From Myroides phaeus (GTDB taxonomy: Bacteria > Bacteroidota > Bacteroidia > Flavobacteriales > Flavobacteriaceae): DNA of 64,000 nucleotides. The notes beneath the pieces are model-generated. The model had not been told where the DNA came from, did not search any database, and saw nothing but the letters and a program-made list of their open reading frames with translations. This document shows, piece by piece, positions 54,039 through 63,663 of this stretch. Numbering within the stretch: the stretch's first letter is position 1; each line of letters opens with the position of its first letter. The translations under genes were made by a program, and so were the position numbers. The stretch spans positions 124,001 to 188,000 of the forward strand of contig NZ_FNDQ01000003.1 of the NCBI RefSeq assembly GCF_900099675.1, written 5' to 3'.

Positions 54039-54092
54039 GCAAAACATAAGTTTTTCTGAGGGAGAGGCAAAATCGCTTTAATTTTTTTTAAT

Positions 54093-54100
54093 TATATTTG
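54093..54100 (+). promoter_or_regulatory. -7 promoter element TATATTTG for pruA
   Basis: Exact consensus 43 bases before the ATG at 54143. Confidence 0.55.
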
Positions 54101-54142
54101 TAATTATTCAATTCATTAAACTACTTAAATACGAAACATAAT

Positions 54143-55768
54143 ATGTCAAACGGATTCTACAAAGTTCCTGCTGCCGTTAATGAGCCAGTTAAGTCTTATG
54201 CGCCAGGATCAAAAGAAAGAGAATTAACTTTGAATTCTTTCAAAGAACAATACAACACTCAAGTTGATATTCCATTATTTATCGGTGGAGAAGAGATTAG
54301 AACAGGTGATACAAAAGATTTGTTCCCTCCATTTGATCATAAACATAAATTAGGTGTTTACCACCAAGCAGACAAAGCATTAGTAGAGAAAGCTATTTCT
54401 ACTGCTTTAGAAGCTAAAAAGAAATGGGCTAATATGCCTTGGGAGCACAGAGCTTCTATTTTCTTAAAAGCTGCTGAGTTATTAGCTGGTCCTTACCGTG
54501 CTAAAATCAATGCTGCTACAATGATCGCTCAAGCAAAAACGCTACACCAAGCAGAAATTGATTCAGCTTGTGAGTTTATTGACTTCTTGAGATTTAACGT
54601 ACAATTTATGACTCAAATTTATTCAGAACAACCAGCTTCAAGCGAAGGTGTTTGGAATAGAATTGAGCACAGACCTTTAGAAGGTTTCGTTTACGCAATT
54701 ACTCCATTTAACTTTACTGCAATTTCTGGTAACTTACCTGCTTCTGCAGCTTTAATGGGTAACGTAGTAGTATGGAAACCATCTGCAACTCAAATTTACT
54801 CTGCAAGAGTAATTGTTGAAGTATTCAAATTAGCTGGATTACCTGACGGTGTTATCAACGTTGTTTACGGAAACTCTGCTATGATTACTGATACATTATT
54901 AGCAAGCCCTGATTTCGCTGGTATCCACTTTACAGGATCTACTGGTGTTTTCAACAGTATGTGGACTAAGATTGGTCAAAACATCAACAACTACAAAACT
55001 TACCCAAGAATTGTAGGTGAAACAGGTGGTAAAGACTTCGTTATTGCTCACCCATCTTCTTGTGCTAAAGAAGTTGCTGTAGCTTTAACAAGAGGCGCTT
55101 TCGAATACCAAGGACAAAAATGTTCTGCAGCTTCAAGAGCATACATCCCTGCTTCTATGTGGCCTAAAGTAAAAGAATATATGGGAGCTGACTTAGCAAC
55201 AATTAAAATGGGAACTCCTGAGGATCCATCTAACTTTGTTTCTTCTGTTATCTCTGAAAGTTCTTTTGACAAATTAGCTAAATACATTGATCAAGCACAA
55301 GCTGATAGCGATGCTGAAGTAGTATTTGGTGGTAAATATGACAAATCAGTAGGATACTTCATTGAGCCAACTGTAATTGTTACTACAAACCCTCAATACG
55401 AAACAATCAAAACTGAATTATTCGGTCCTGTATTAACTATCTACGTTTACGAAGATGCTAAATGGTCTGAAACATTAAAATTAGTTGACGAAACATCTGT
55501 TTACGCATTAACAGGTGCTATCTTCTCTAAATGTCGTTACGCTGCAATTGAGGCTACTGATGCTTTAGTAAATGCTGCTGGTAACTTCTACATTAATGAC
55601 AAACCAACTGGTGCTGTTGTTGGTCAACAACCATTTGGTGGTGCAAGAGCTTCTGGTACTAATGATAAAGCAGGTTCTGTATTGAACTTACTTCGTTGGG
55701 TTTCTCCAAGAACAATCAAGGAAACTTTTGTTCCAGCTACTGATTATAAATATCCGTTTTTAGGATAA
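54143..55768 (+). CDS. pruA: L-glutamate gamma-semialdehyde (1-pyrroline-5-carboxylate) dehydrogenase
   Basis: 541 residues, single-function P5CDH. NAD site ITPFNFTAISGNL, FTGSTGVFN, general base Glu293 (VGETGGKDF) and catalytic Cys327 (YQGQKCSAASR). Oxidises P5C/glutamate semialdehyde to glutamate, the second step of proline degradation. The proline dehydrogenase is not fused or adjacent. Own promoter and terminator. Confidence 0.95.
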   Translation: MSNGFYKVPAAVNEPVKSYAPGSKERELTLNSFKEQYNTQVDIPLFIGGEEIRTGDTKDLFPPFDHKHKLGVYHQADKALVEKAISTALEAKKKWANMPWEHRASIFLKAAELLAGPYRAKINAATMIAQAKTLHQAEIDSACEFIDFLRFNVQFMTQIYSEQPASSEGVWNRIEHRPLEGFVYAITPFNFTAISGNLPASAALMGNVVVWKPSATQIYSARVIVEVFKLAGLPDGVINVVYGNSAMITDTLLASPDFAGIHFTGSTGVFNSMWTKIGQNINNYKTYPRIVGETGGKDFVIAHPSSCAKEVAVALTRGAFEYQGQKCSAASRAYIPASMWPKVKEYMGADLATIKMGTPEDPSNFVSSVISESSFDKLAKYIDQAQADSDAEVVFGGKYDKSVGYFIEPTVIVTTNPQYETIKTELFGPVLTIYVYEDAKWSETLKLVDETSVYALTGAIFSKCRYAAIEATDALVNAAGNFYINDKPTGAVVGQQPFGGARASGTNDKAGSVLNLLRWVSPRTIKETFVPATDYKYPFLG

Positions 55769-55780
55769 TCTAAAATATTT

Positions 55781-55816
55781 AAAAACGGTTACTCTCAAAA
55801 AGACGTAACCGTTTTT
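55781..55816 (+). terminator. Terminator of pruA
   Basis: AAAAACGGTTAC / GTAACCGTTTTT followed by T run. Confidence 0.85.
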
Positions 55817-56009
55817 TTATTCAATTCAGTGCTTTTTATTAGGATCGTTTTTAAGTGAAAGATTTCTTTATGCTACCCTAACTTATAAAACGTCTAAGTA
55901 AAAAATACACTATTATATTTTGCTTTATCATTTTTTCACATTTGAAATAAATGATCCTTATTACCTTCAAAGTACTGGGTTATAATTATTAATTTAAATA
56001 GTATAACTC

Positions 56010-57596
56010 ATGTTAAAAAAATTAATTGACAACAAACAATTAGTTATTAATCCTCCTGTATTCATTACTTCAATTTTGCTTATTATCGCTTTAATTGCAG
56101 TATGTGTCTTATTCCCTACAAAAGTAGGTTCTTGGTTTGCAATTGCTCAAAATTCTGTAACTACTAATTTTGGTTGGTTCTTTGTGCTAACTGTAAACGT
56201 TATTTTAATCTTTGCTATTTATCTTGCTTTTAGCAAGTTTGGTAAAATACGCTTGGGTGGCGAAGATGCCGAACCTGAGTTTAGCAAAGGATCTTGGTTT
56301 GCCATGTTATTTAGTACAGGAATGGGAATCGGTATTATGTTCTTTAGTATCGCAGAGCCTGTTTCTCACTTTGGTACTCCTCCCCGTCCGGTGGACAATG
56401 AAATTCAAGGAGCTATACAAGCAATGGAATTTACAAGTTTACACTGGGGACTACACGCTTGGGCCATTTATGCAATGGTAGGTTTAGCCCTTGCCTTTTT
56501 TGGTTTCAATAGAAAACTTCCTATGACCTTCCGATCTCTTTTTTACCCTTTCTGGGGAGAGAAAATTCACGGTTGGTGGGGACACGTTATTGACATCTTA
56601 TCAACATTAGCCACTGTTTTTGGTCTTTCTACTTCTTTAGGTTTAGGAGTTACCCAAATTACTGCCGGACTTAATTATTTATATGGATGGGAAATCTCTC
56701 CATTAATGCAAGCCGGAATTATTCTTGTGGTTATTTCAATTGCAACCGTTTCTGTATTCTCAGGTTTAGATAAGGGTGTCAAAATATTAAGTACCGCTAA
56801 CATGTATATCGCTTCGGTATTTATGTTAATGATATTTTTCTTAGGACCAACCTTATTTATCTTAAAAGGTTATGTACAAAATACGGGGTCTTATTTAGCT
56901 AACTTTATTGATATTAGTACGTGGAACGAAACGTATTTAGGCAATGGTTGGCAAAATGTATGGACTATATTCTACTGGGCTTGGTGGATCGCATGGTCTC
57001 CTTTCGTAGGTAGTTTTATTGCACGTATTTCTAAAGGAAGAACAGTTAAAGAGTTTATCTTAGGTGTTTTAATCGTACCTGGACTAATTACTTTACTTTG
57101 GATGAATGTTTTCGGTGGTAGTGCGTTGGAAATGATTTTATCGGGTGATTTATCAATGGTAACAGCAGTAAAAGAAGATATATCAACTGCGTTATTTGTG
57201 TTCTTAGAACACTTCCCATTGGCTAAATTTCTTTCTATTATAGCAATTATTCTTATTTTCTCTTTCTTTATTACCTCATCTGACTCAGGGTCTTTGGTTG
57301 TAGATAATATTACCTCTGGTAGTTTTGGAGAATCTCCTGTATGGCAAAGAGTTTTCTGGTCATTTACACAAGGATTTATCGCAATCGTATTACTTTGGGG
57401 AGGAGGTCTTGATGCACTGCAAACAGCTGTTATTATAACAGGACTGCCTTTTGCCGTAATTCTATTAGTTATGTGTTATAGCTTGCAAAAAGGGTTACAA
57501 GAAGAATTAAATAAACAGCATAAGAAACAAAAGTCGAAACAAGAAAAAAGTTATAAAGACATTATTTCTGAATTAATCGACGAACAACAAAAATAA
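56010..57596 (+). CDS. BCCT-family betaine/choline/carnitine transporter
   Basis: 528 residues with about 12 membrane helices. BCCT signatures: [39 protein letters not shown], and the tryptophan-rich signature [17 protein letters not shown]. The closing [18 protein letters not shown] is also diagnostic. Takes up osmoprotectants such as glycine betaine or choline by Na+ or H+ symport; the GMGIG loop (glycine rather than Asp) is usual in both. The tail is basic and cytoplasmic. The stress protein gene starts 6 bases after the stop. Confidence 0.92.
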   Translation: MLKKLIDNKQLVINPPVFITSILLIIALIAVCVLFPTKVGSWFAIAQNSVTTNFGWFFVLTVNVILIFAIYLAFSKFGKIRLGGEDAEPEFSKGSWFAMLFSTGMGIGIMFFSIAEPVSHFGTPPRPVDNEIQGAIQAMEFTSLHWGLHAWAIYAMVGLALAFFGFNRKLPMTFRSLFYPFWGEKIHGWWGHVIDILSTLATVFGLSTSLGLGVTQITAGLNYLYGWEISPLMQAGIILVVISIATVSVFSGLDKGVKILSTANMYIASVFMLMIFFLGPTLFILKGYVQNTGSYLANFIDISTWNETYLGNGWQNVWTIFYWAWWIAWSPFVGSFIARISKGRTVKEFILGVLIVPGLITLLWMNVFGGSALEMILSGDLSMVTAVKEDISTALFVFLEHFPLAKFLSIIAIILIFSFFITSSDSGSLVVDNITSGSFGESPVWQRVFWSFTQGFIAIVLLWGGGLDALQTAVIITGLPFAVILLVMCYSLQKGLQEELNKQHKKQKSKQEKSYKDIISELIDEQQK

Positions 57597-57602
57597 AAAG
57601 AG

Positions 57603-58475
57603 ATGACAATTAATAAACCTTTAAATGTAATCGTAGGTATTGACTTGTCTGAAATGGACCATTACCTTATTGAATACACACAGGTGTTAGACCATATTTT
57701 AAATATTGACAAAGTAACTTTTCTGCATAATTTAAAACTTGGTGAACTACCAAAAGAACTATTACTTCCTGAACGCATTGAGTTAATTCAATCGAAAATA
57801 GTACAACGTATTACCAAACAAATAGAAGAGTCTGGAGCAACGTATGGTTTTGAGGTTTTAGTGAAATTAGAAAGTTACTCTGAAATTGCTTTTATCAATA
57901 TTTCTAAAAAACAGCAATTTGATATGCTTATCTTAGGTAACAAACAAGAGCTTGAAGGAAATGGGGCTTTAGCACAGAAGTTAATCCGTATTTTGCCTTC
58001 TGCGACCTTATTAGTACCAGAAACATATCACATACCTATAACTAATATTATTGACGCTATCGACTTCTCTAAGTACACCACGCCTATTATGACGTGGGCT
58101 GATCGATTCAAAAACAACTCAAAAGGACAAAAGATTCAACATTCGGCTATTCATATTTCTAAATTGTATTGGGGATTTTACTCAAGTATGACAAATAAAG
58201 AAATTGAGAAAATATCAAGAGAGGATATTGCTGAGAAGAAACAAAAATGGGATAAAAAATATGCCAACTACTCAGATATTGAAATAGTACCTGCTGAGGA
58301 CAAGAGTATTTCGACGGCTTTATTGCAATATGCAAGAAGACAAAAAGCTGACTTAATGATTTTAGGAGTTAAGGGATCTACAGGAATAAAAGAAATCTTT
58401 ATGGGAAGTGTGGCAAACCACCTTTTCCACAAAGCAACAAGCACTTGTTTACTCTTTGTAAAAGAAACTAAATAA
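57603..58475 (+). CDS. Universal stress protein, two UspA domains
   Basis: 290 residues. Domain 1 at 7-140 (LNVIVGIDLSEMDHYLIEYT, ILPSATLLVPE) and domain 2 at 150-290 (IIDAIDFSKYTTPIMTW, LMILGVKGSTGIKEIFMGSV and STCLLFVKE). The second domain has the G-x2-G-x9-GS ATP-binding motif; the first has lost it. In operon with the BCCT transporter, as seen with transporter-linked USPs that may regulate uptake. Cytoplasmic. Confidence 0.88.
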   Translation: MTINKPLNVIVGIDLSEMDHYLIEYTQVLDHILNIDKVTFLHNLKLGELPKELLLPERIELIQSKIVQRITKQIEESGATYGFEVLVKLESYSEIAFINISKKQQFDMLILGNKQELEGNGALAQKLIRILPSATLLVPETYHIPITNIIDAIDFSKYTTPIMTWADRFKNNSKGQKIQHSAIHISKLYWGFYSSMTNKEIEKISREDIAEKKQKWDKKYANYSDIEIVPAEDKSISTALLQYARRQKADLMILGVKGSTGIKEIFMGSVANHLFHKATSTCLLFVKETK

Positions 58476-58483
58476 TAGCTAAA

Positions 58484-58514
58484 AAAAGGGCTGCTCAATG
58501 AGCAACCCTTTTTG
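58484..58514. terminator. Terminator after the stress protein gene
   Basis: AAAAAGGGCTGCTC / GAGCAACCCTTTTT with one mismatch and a T run. Confidence 0.75.
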
Positions 58515-58562
58515 TTTAGTAAGACACTTGCCTAACTATACTATTTGAATCCAAACTATTGC

Positions 58563-59855
58563 TTATTTTACGTGTAAAATAAAGTAGTTTTTCTTTCCTT
58601 TTTGTAATAATACGAATTGATTATTAATCAAATCATTTGTGTTGATAACGTAATCTTCAGCAACCTTTTCTCTGTTTACAGAAATAGAGTTTGCTTGTAA
58701 AGAACGACGTGCTTCTCCATTAGAAGGTAAGAAGTTAGATTTTCCAGCTAATGCGTCAACAATTGTTAACCCAGCTTCAATATCAGCTCTCTCAACCTCT
58801 GCTTGTGGTACACCATCAAATACTTCTAAGAAAGTTTGAGCATCTAATTGCTTCAAATCATCAGAAGTAGAGTTTCCAAACAAAATATTTGATGCTTTAA
58901 TAGCATTCTCTAAATTCTCAGCTCCGTGAACCATTGTAGTAACTTCAGCAGCTAAACGTTTTTGTAAAACGCGTAAATGAGGTGCTTCTGTATGTTCTTT
59001 TATTAAAGCTTCAATCTCTTCACGAGAAATGAATGTAAATATTTTGATGTATTTCTCAGCATCTGTATCAGATACGTTAACCCAGTATTGGTAAAATTTG
59101 TAAGGAGAAGTATATTCTGCAGATAACCAAATGTTACCACCTTCTGATTTACCAAACTTAGTACCGTCAGCTTTTGTAATTAATGGACAAGTTAAAGCAT
59201 ACGCTTTCTCACCAATTGTTCTACGGATTAACTCAGTACCTGTTGTAATGTTCCCCCATTGATCAGACCCCCCCATTTGAAGCGTAATCTTCTCGTTTTG
59301 GAACAAATGTAAAAAGTCATATCCCTGTAATAATTGGTAACAGAACTCTGTAAAAGACATACCATCTTGGAACTCTCCATTCAGACGTTTTTTCACAGAA
59401 TCTTTTGCCATCATATAGTTAACAGTGATGTGTTTACCGATAGTTCTAATAAACTCTAAGAATGAAAATTCTTTCATCCAGTCGTAGTTATTTACTAAAA
59501 CAGCAGCATTTTCAGCACCTGAGTTAAAATCTAAGAAGCGGCTTAACTGATTCTTAATTGCATTTTGATTATGACGAAGCGTTTCTTCATCTAACAAGTT
59601 TCTCTCATTAGACTTTCCAGAAGGGTCACCAACCATACCTGTAGCACCACCTACCAAAGCATAAGGCTTGTGCCCTGCTAATTGAAAGTGCTTCAAAAGC
59701 ATAACACTCACTAAATGTCCAATATGCAATGAATCCGCTGTTGGGTCAATTCCCACATACGCTACACGCATCTGCTCCATCAAATGTTCTTCAGTGCCTG
59801 GCATAACGTCGTGGAGCATTCCTCTCCAAGTCACTTCTTCAATAAAATTTTTCAT
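58563..59855 (-). CDS. tyrS: Tyrosyl-tRNA synthetase
   Basis: 430 residues. HIGH motif at 44-47 ([10 protein letters not shown]), Tyr-binding [14 protein letters not shown] and [16 protein letters not shown]-type KFGKSEGG. The C-terminal S4 RNA-binding domain follows ([16 protein letters not shown]). Charges tRNA-Tyr in the cytoplasm. Monocistronic, with an exact promoter element 17 bases before the ATG. Confidence 0.96.
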   Translation of the reverse strand: MKNFIEEVTWRGMLHDVMPGTEEHLMEQMRVAYVGIDPTADSLHIGHLVSVMLLKHFQLAGHKPYALVGGATGMVGDPSGKSNERNLLDEETLRHNQNAIKNQLSRFLDFNSGAENAAVLVNNYDWMKEFSFLEFIRTIGKHITVNYMMAKDSVKKRLNGEFQDGMSFTEFCYQLLQGYDFLHLFQNEKITLQMGGSDQWGNITTGTELIRRTIGEKAYALTCPLITKADGTKFGKSEGGNIWLSAEYTSPYKFYQYWVNVSDTDAEKYIKIFTFISREEIEALIKEHTEAPHLRVLQKRLAAEVTTMVHGAENLENAIKASNILFGNSTSDDLKQLDAQTFLEVFDGVPQAEVERADIEAGLTIVDALAGKSNFLPSNGEARRSLQANSISVNREKVAEDYVINTNDLINNQFVLLQKGKKNYFILHVK

Positions 59856-59871
59856 TTAATTATATTTTCCA

Positions 59872-59879
59872 CAAAGATA
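59872..59879 (-). promoter_or_regulatory. -7 promoter element (TATCTTTG, minus strand) for tyrS
   Basis: Exact consensus 17 bases upstream of the tyrS ATG, so the leader is about 10 bases. Confidence 0.55.
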
Positions 59880-60022
59880 GCCCAAAACCCTACAGTATGG
59901 AATAAAATTCCTCAAACCTTGCTCTTTTATTCGTTTTTTATTTTTATTCATTAGATATTGATAATACGGGCGTTGATTTTTAAGTTTCTCCTATAATTTT
60001 TCATATTGTAAAACATATCACT

Positions 60023-60030
60023 TATTTTTG
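60023..60030 (+). promoter_or_regulatory. -7 promoter element TATTTTTG for the epimerase gene
   Basis: Exact consensus ending nine bases before ATG 60040. The upstream in-frame TTG at 60028 is part of the element and cannot be the start. Confidence 0.55.
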
Positions 60031-60039
60031 TCTAAGGAT

Positions 60040-61062
60040 ATGATACTAATAACAGGAGCAACAGGTTTAGTCGGTACGCATTTATTGCTACATCTTCTTC
60101 AAACAGAAGGTGCGGTTCGTGCTATCTATAGAGATGAAGACAGTATTAAAAAAACGAAATCTTTTTTCTCTTTAAAAAAAGCAGACCATTTATTTCTAAA
60201 AATTGAGTGGGTAAAAGCAGATATTACAGATATTCCTGCTTTAGAAGAAGCTTTTCAAAATATTGAGTATGTATATCATTGTGCTGCGCTTGTTTCTTTT
60301 GACCCAAGGGATGAAAAAAAACTGCGTAAAACAAATATTGAAGGTACAGCAAACTTAGTAAACCTATCGATTGACTTTAAAATTAAGAAATTCTGCTTTG
60401 TTAGTTCTATCGCCGCATTAGGAGAAACCTTAAACAAAGACAATATCATTACAGAAAAAACAGATTGGAATCCTGAACTTTACCACAGTGACTATGCTAT
60501 AACGAAGTATGGGGCTGAAATGGAGGTTTGGCGTGGTACACAAGAAGGTTTAAATGTAGTAATTGTTAACCCAGGTATAATCTTTGGCGTTGGTTTTAAT
60601 AATGAAGGAAGCAATGAGTTCTTTCACAAGGTATCTAAAGACTTCCCTTTTTATACGAAAGGAATGGCAGCTATCGTTAGCGCAACAGATGTAGTGAAAG
60701 CAATGACGTTACTAATGCAAAGTGATATCGTAAACGAGCGTTTTACATTGGTTTCAAATAATATCAGCTACCAAGACCTTATCAATGATATTGCAGACTT
60801 AATGGGAAAGAAAAGACCAACTATCAACGCAACAGTTACACATTGTAATTTAGCTTGGAGACTGGATCATTTTGTTTCTATGGTAACCAGAAAAAAAAGA
60901 AGCTTTACACGATCAATCGCGCAAGCTTCTCATTCTAAATATATTTATGATAACTCAAAAGTAATTCAAGCTATTTCTTTTCAGTTTGAACCTATTCAAG
61001 TTTATTTGCCTCAAGTAGCAGCATATCATCTTCAGAAATTAAACGATCCTTCTTCTCTTTAA
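60040..61062 (+). CDS. NAD-dependent epimerase/dehydratase family protein
   Basis: 340 residues from ATG 60040. Extended SDR: ITGATGLVGTHLL at 4-16, then the active-site Ser region VSSIAALG and YxxxK as YAITKYGAE. The C-terminal half resembles dihydroflavonol reductase-like proteins. NAD(P)-dependent oxidation or reduction of a sugar or hydroxy compound; substrate unknown. Its last 71 bases overlap the convergent DUF4296 gene. Transcript nearly leaderless by the promoter position. Confidence 0.85.
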   Translation: MILITGATGLVGTHLLLHLLQTEGAVRAIYRDEDSIKKTKSFFSLKKADHLFLKIEWVKADITDIPALEEAFQNIEYVYHCAALVSFDPRDEKKLRKTNIEGTANLVNLSIDFKIKKFCFVSSIAALGETLNKDNIITEKTDWNPELYHSDYAITKYGAEMEVWRGTQEGLNVVIVNPGIIFGVGFNNEGSNEFFHKVSKDFPFYTKGMAAIVSATDVVKAMTLLMQSDIVNERFTLVSNNISYQDLINDIADLMGKKRPTINATVTHCNLAWRLDHFVSMVTRKKRSFTRSIAQASHSKYIYDNSKVIQAISFQFEPIQVYLPQVAAYHLQKLNDPSSL

Positions 61063-61489
61063 GTTCAGAAGAATTTTTCTCGTTTAATTGCTTTTCTAAT
61101 TGCTTTCTGACAATATCATTCTCCTTATCTTTTTCCTCTTCTTCTTTGGCAATTAATGAGTCTGTTTTTACTTTTAAAGCTTCAAGTTTTCTATTAATAT
61201 TCTCTTGCATATTGTGATAAACACCTTCTTTTAATTCGATGTAATACTTATTGTTTTCAACAAAAGTTAAGCTATCAATATCATATTTTTTCAACACAGA
61301 ATTCATATTCAATTGAGGCATACTATCTTCTCTTGAATAAGCACTAACACTTTCAATAGAATACAACAAAGACATATCAAATAGAATATCTTCCATTTTC
61401 TGTTCTTCAATAAAAGGGGTTGGCTTCTTAGACTCATTACCACACGAACCTAAAACTAATGCTGCTAATATTACTAAAAACTTATTCAT
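60992..61489 (-). CDS. DUF4296 lipoprotein
   Basis: 165 residues. Lipobox LGSC with Cys at 16. DUF4296 core residues 28-115 (MEDILFDMSLLYSIESVSAY, LKKYDIDSLTFVENNKYY), then a long charged coiled coil (IAKEEEEKDKENDIVRKQLEKQL). Third gene of the GT2-pyrC unit, 10 bases after pyrC. The 3' end overlaps the convergent epimerase gene by 71 bases. Function of the domain unknown. Confidence 0.85.
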   Translation of the reverse strand: MNKFLVILAALVLGSCGNESKKPTPFIEEQKMEDILFDMSLLYSIESVSAYSREDSMPQLNMNSVLKKYDIDSLTFVENNKYYIELKEGVYHNMQENINRKLEALKVKTDSLIAKEEEEKDKENDIVRKQLEKQLNEKNSSELKEKKDRLISEDDMLLLEANKLE

Positions 61490-61499
61490 TTATATCTTT

Positions 61500-62837
61500 T
61501 TATCTAACAAACAATAAACGTTGTCCCTTATGTTCTTCTTTCACTTGACCATTTTCGTAAGCTAAAAACCCATTGACAAATGTATGTGTAATTTTAGAAC
61601 TAAATTGCTCTCCTTCAAATGGAGACCATCCACATTTATATAAAATATTTTCTTTATTTACTTCCCAAGATTGCTCTGTATCAACAATAGCAATATCTGC
61701 GTGATAACCTTCTTTAATAAACCCTCTTTTTTCAACTTGGAATAATATAGCAGGATTATGTGCTGTTTTTTCAACAATTGTTTCAATCGACAATCTACCT
61801 TGTTTATGAGCTTCAAACAAAGAAACCAAAGCGTGTTGAACTAACGGTCCTCCTGAGGGAGCAGAAGTATATGCTTTGCTTTTTTCTTCAAGTGTATGAG
61901 GAGCGTGATCAGTAGCAATTACATCAATACGTCCATCATTCAATGCTTTCCATAAACCTTCTTTATCTTGCTCTGTCTTTACAGCTGGATTCCACTTAAT
62001 AAAATTTCCTTTTTTATCATAATCTTTATCAGTAAACCAAAGGTGGTGAACACAAACCTCTGCAGTAATTTTTTTATCTTTTAAAGGAATATCATTTCTG
62101 AATAACTCGGTCTCTTTAGCAGTAGAAACGTGAAATACGTGTAATCTTGCTCCTGTTTTCTTAGCTAACTCAATTGCCTTAGAAGACGAAATATAACAAG
62201 CCTCTTCACTTCTAATAATTGGGTGATACTTAACAGGAATATCATCACCATATTGCGCTTTATATTCTGCTAAATTTCGTTGAATAGTTCCTTCATCTTC
62301 TGCGTGAACAGCGATAAGCATTGATGTACTTGAAAAGATTTTCTCTAAAACATCTTGGTTATCAACTAACATATTCCCCGTAGAAGACCCTAAGAACAAT
62401 TTAATCCCTGCAACGTTTCTTGGGTTTGTTTTTAAAACCTCTTCCAAATTATCATTTGTTCCCCCCATCATAAAAGAGTAGTTAGCAAATGACTTTGTTG
62501 ATGCGATTTGATATTTATCTTCTAAAATCTCTTGCGTAACAGCATTAGGAACTGTATTTGGTTGTTCAATAAAAGACGTAATTCCCCCCGCAATAGCAGC
62601 ACGAGATTCCGACTCGATATCACCTTTATGTGTTAAACCAGGCTCTCTAAAGTGAACTTGGTCATCAATCATACCAGGAATTACATAACTTCCTTTAGCA
62701 TCAATAACCTGCACATCATTAGATACCTCAATTGAAGAACCAATTTTAGCAATTACCCCATCTTTAATTAAAATGTCAGCATTAAAAATCTGACCTTCAT
62801 TAACAATTTTTCCGTTGGTAATTAAATAGTTTGTCAT
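61500..62837 (-). CDS. pyrC: Dihydroorotase
   Basis: 445 residues, class I dihydroorotase size. The N-terminal zinc site reads DDQVHFREPG: His62 is present but the first His of the usual HxH is Gln60, a variation I believe to be shared by Bacteroidota relatives. Later landmarks are intact: KLFLGSSTGNM with the candidate carboxylated Lys, AVHAEDE, LHVFHVSTA, and VIATDHAPHTLEEK. Closes carbamoyl-aspartate to dihydroorotate in pyrimidine synthesis. Its ATG overlaps the stop of the GT2 gene. Confidence 0.88.
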   Translation of the reverse strand: MTNYLITNGKIVNEGQIFNADILIKDGVIAKIGSSIEVSNDVQVIDAKGSYVIPGMIDDQVHFREPGLTHKGDIESESRAAIAGGITSFIEQPNTVPNAVTQEILEDKYQIASTKSFANYSFMMGGTNDNLEEVLKTNPRNVAGIKLFLGSSTGNMLVDNQDVLEKIFSSTSMLIAVHAEDEGTIQRNLAEYKAQYGDDIPVKYHPIIRSEEACYISSSKAIELAKKTGARLHVFHVSTAKETELFRNDIPLKDKKITAEVCVHHLWFTDKDYDKKGNFIKWNPAVKTEQDKEGLWKALNDGRIDVIATDHAPHTLEEKSKAYTSAPSGGPLVQHALVSLFEAHKQGRLSIETIVEKTAHNPAILFQVEKRGFIKEGYHADIAIVDTEQSWEVNKENILYKCGWSPFEGEQFSSKITHTFVNGFLAYENGQVKEEHKGQRLLFVR

Positions 62838-63559
62838 TATAGTGTGTTTAGTAATTTGCGTAATCGTAGATTAATAACGCCAAAAATAGCTTCCTTTATA
62901 ATTCCCCCAGACATTTTTGACTCTCCCCTTGTACGGTCAGTAAAAATGATAGGTACTTCAGTTATCGGGAAGTTTTTAACGAAAGTTCTATATTTCATCT
63001 CAATCTGAAAAGCATAACCCACAAAGCGTATTTGATTAAAATCAAAACTTTCGAGAACTTGACGAGAGAAACAAACAAAACCAGCAGTTGTATCTTTTAT
63101 CTTCATTCCTGTTATCATTCTAACATAAATAGAAGCTCCATAAGATAGTAATACACGGTTTAAAGGCCAATTAACCACATTAACTCCCGTAACATAGCGA
63201 GAACCTATTGAGAGCCCTTTATTAAGCTTACAAGCCTCTAAAAGCTTTCCTAAATCATTTGGGTTATGAGAAAAATCTGCATCCATTTCAAAAATATATT
63301 GGTACTCTCTATTTAGAGCCCAACGAAATCCGTATACATAGGCAGTTCCTAACCCATTTTTTCCCTCTCTCTTTTCAAGAAACAAACGGTTCGCATATTT
63401 ATTTTGCAATTTTAGTACAGCGTCAGCCGTACCGTCCGGTGAGTTATCATCTACAATCAGAATATGAAATTGCTGAGGCTGAGCCATTACAGCATCAATA
63501 ATCAACTCAATATTTTCAATTTCATTATACGTGGGTATAATGACTAATCCTGATTCCAT
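62837..63559 (-). CDS. Polyprenol-phosphate mannosyltransferase-like GT2 (DPM1-type)
   Basis: 240 residues from ATG 63559; the open frame to 63580 crosses the promoter element. GT2 fold: LVIIPTYNEIENIE, ILIVDDNSPDGTADAV, REGKNGLGTAYVYGF and the DxD-type MDADFSHNP, then SRYVTGVNVVNWPLNRVLLS and FTDRTRGESKMS. This is close to dolichyl/polyprenol-phosphate mannose synthases, which load a lipid carrier for cell-envelope glycosylation. No membrane domain follows. First gene of the operon with pyrC. Confidence 0.88.
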   Translation of the reverse strand: MESGLVIIPTYNEIENIELIIDAVMAQPQQFHILIVDDNSPDGTADAVLKLQNKYANRLFLEKREGKNGLGTAYVYGFRWALNREYQYIFEMDADFSHNPNDLGKLLEACKLNKGLSIGSRYVTGVNVVNWPLNRVLLSYGASIYVRMITGMKIKDTTAGFVCFSRQVLESFDFNQIRFVGYAFQIEMKYRTFVKNFPITEVPIIFTDRTRGESKMSGGIIKEAIFGVINLRLRKLLNTL

Positions 63560-63577
63560 TTTATAATTGGTTTGCCA

Positions 63578-63585
63578 CAAAAATA
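63578..63585 (-). promoter_or_regulatory. -7 promoter element (TATTTTTG, minus strand) for the GT2-pyrC operon
   Basis: Exact consensus 19 bases before the ATG at 63559. Confidence 0.55.
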
Positions 63586-63647
63586 ACCTTTTTCTATAAA
63601 GTTAGCACTTAAATAAAATACAAAGTGAACTCAATCTTTTTTTTTGC

Positions 63648-63655
63648 TAATTTTG
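63648..63655 (+). promoter_or_regulatory. -7 promoter element TAATTTTG for the DUF4271 gene
   Basis: Exact consensus nine bases before the ATG at 63664; nearly leaderless. Confidence 0.5.
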
Positions 63656-63663
63656 TAGCCATT

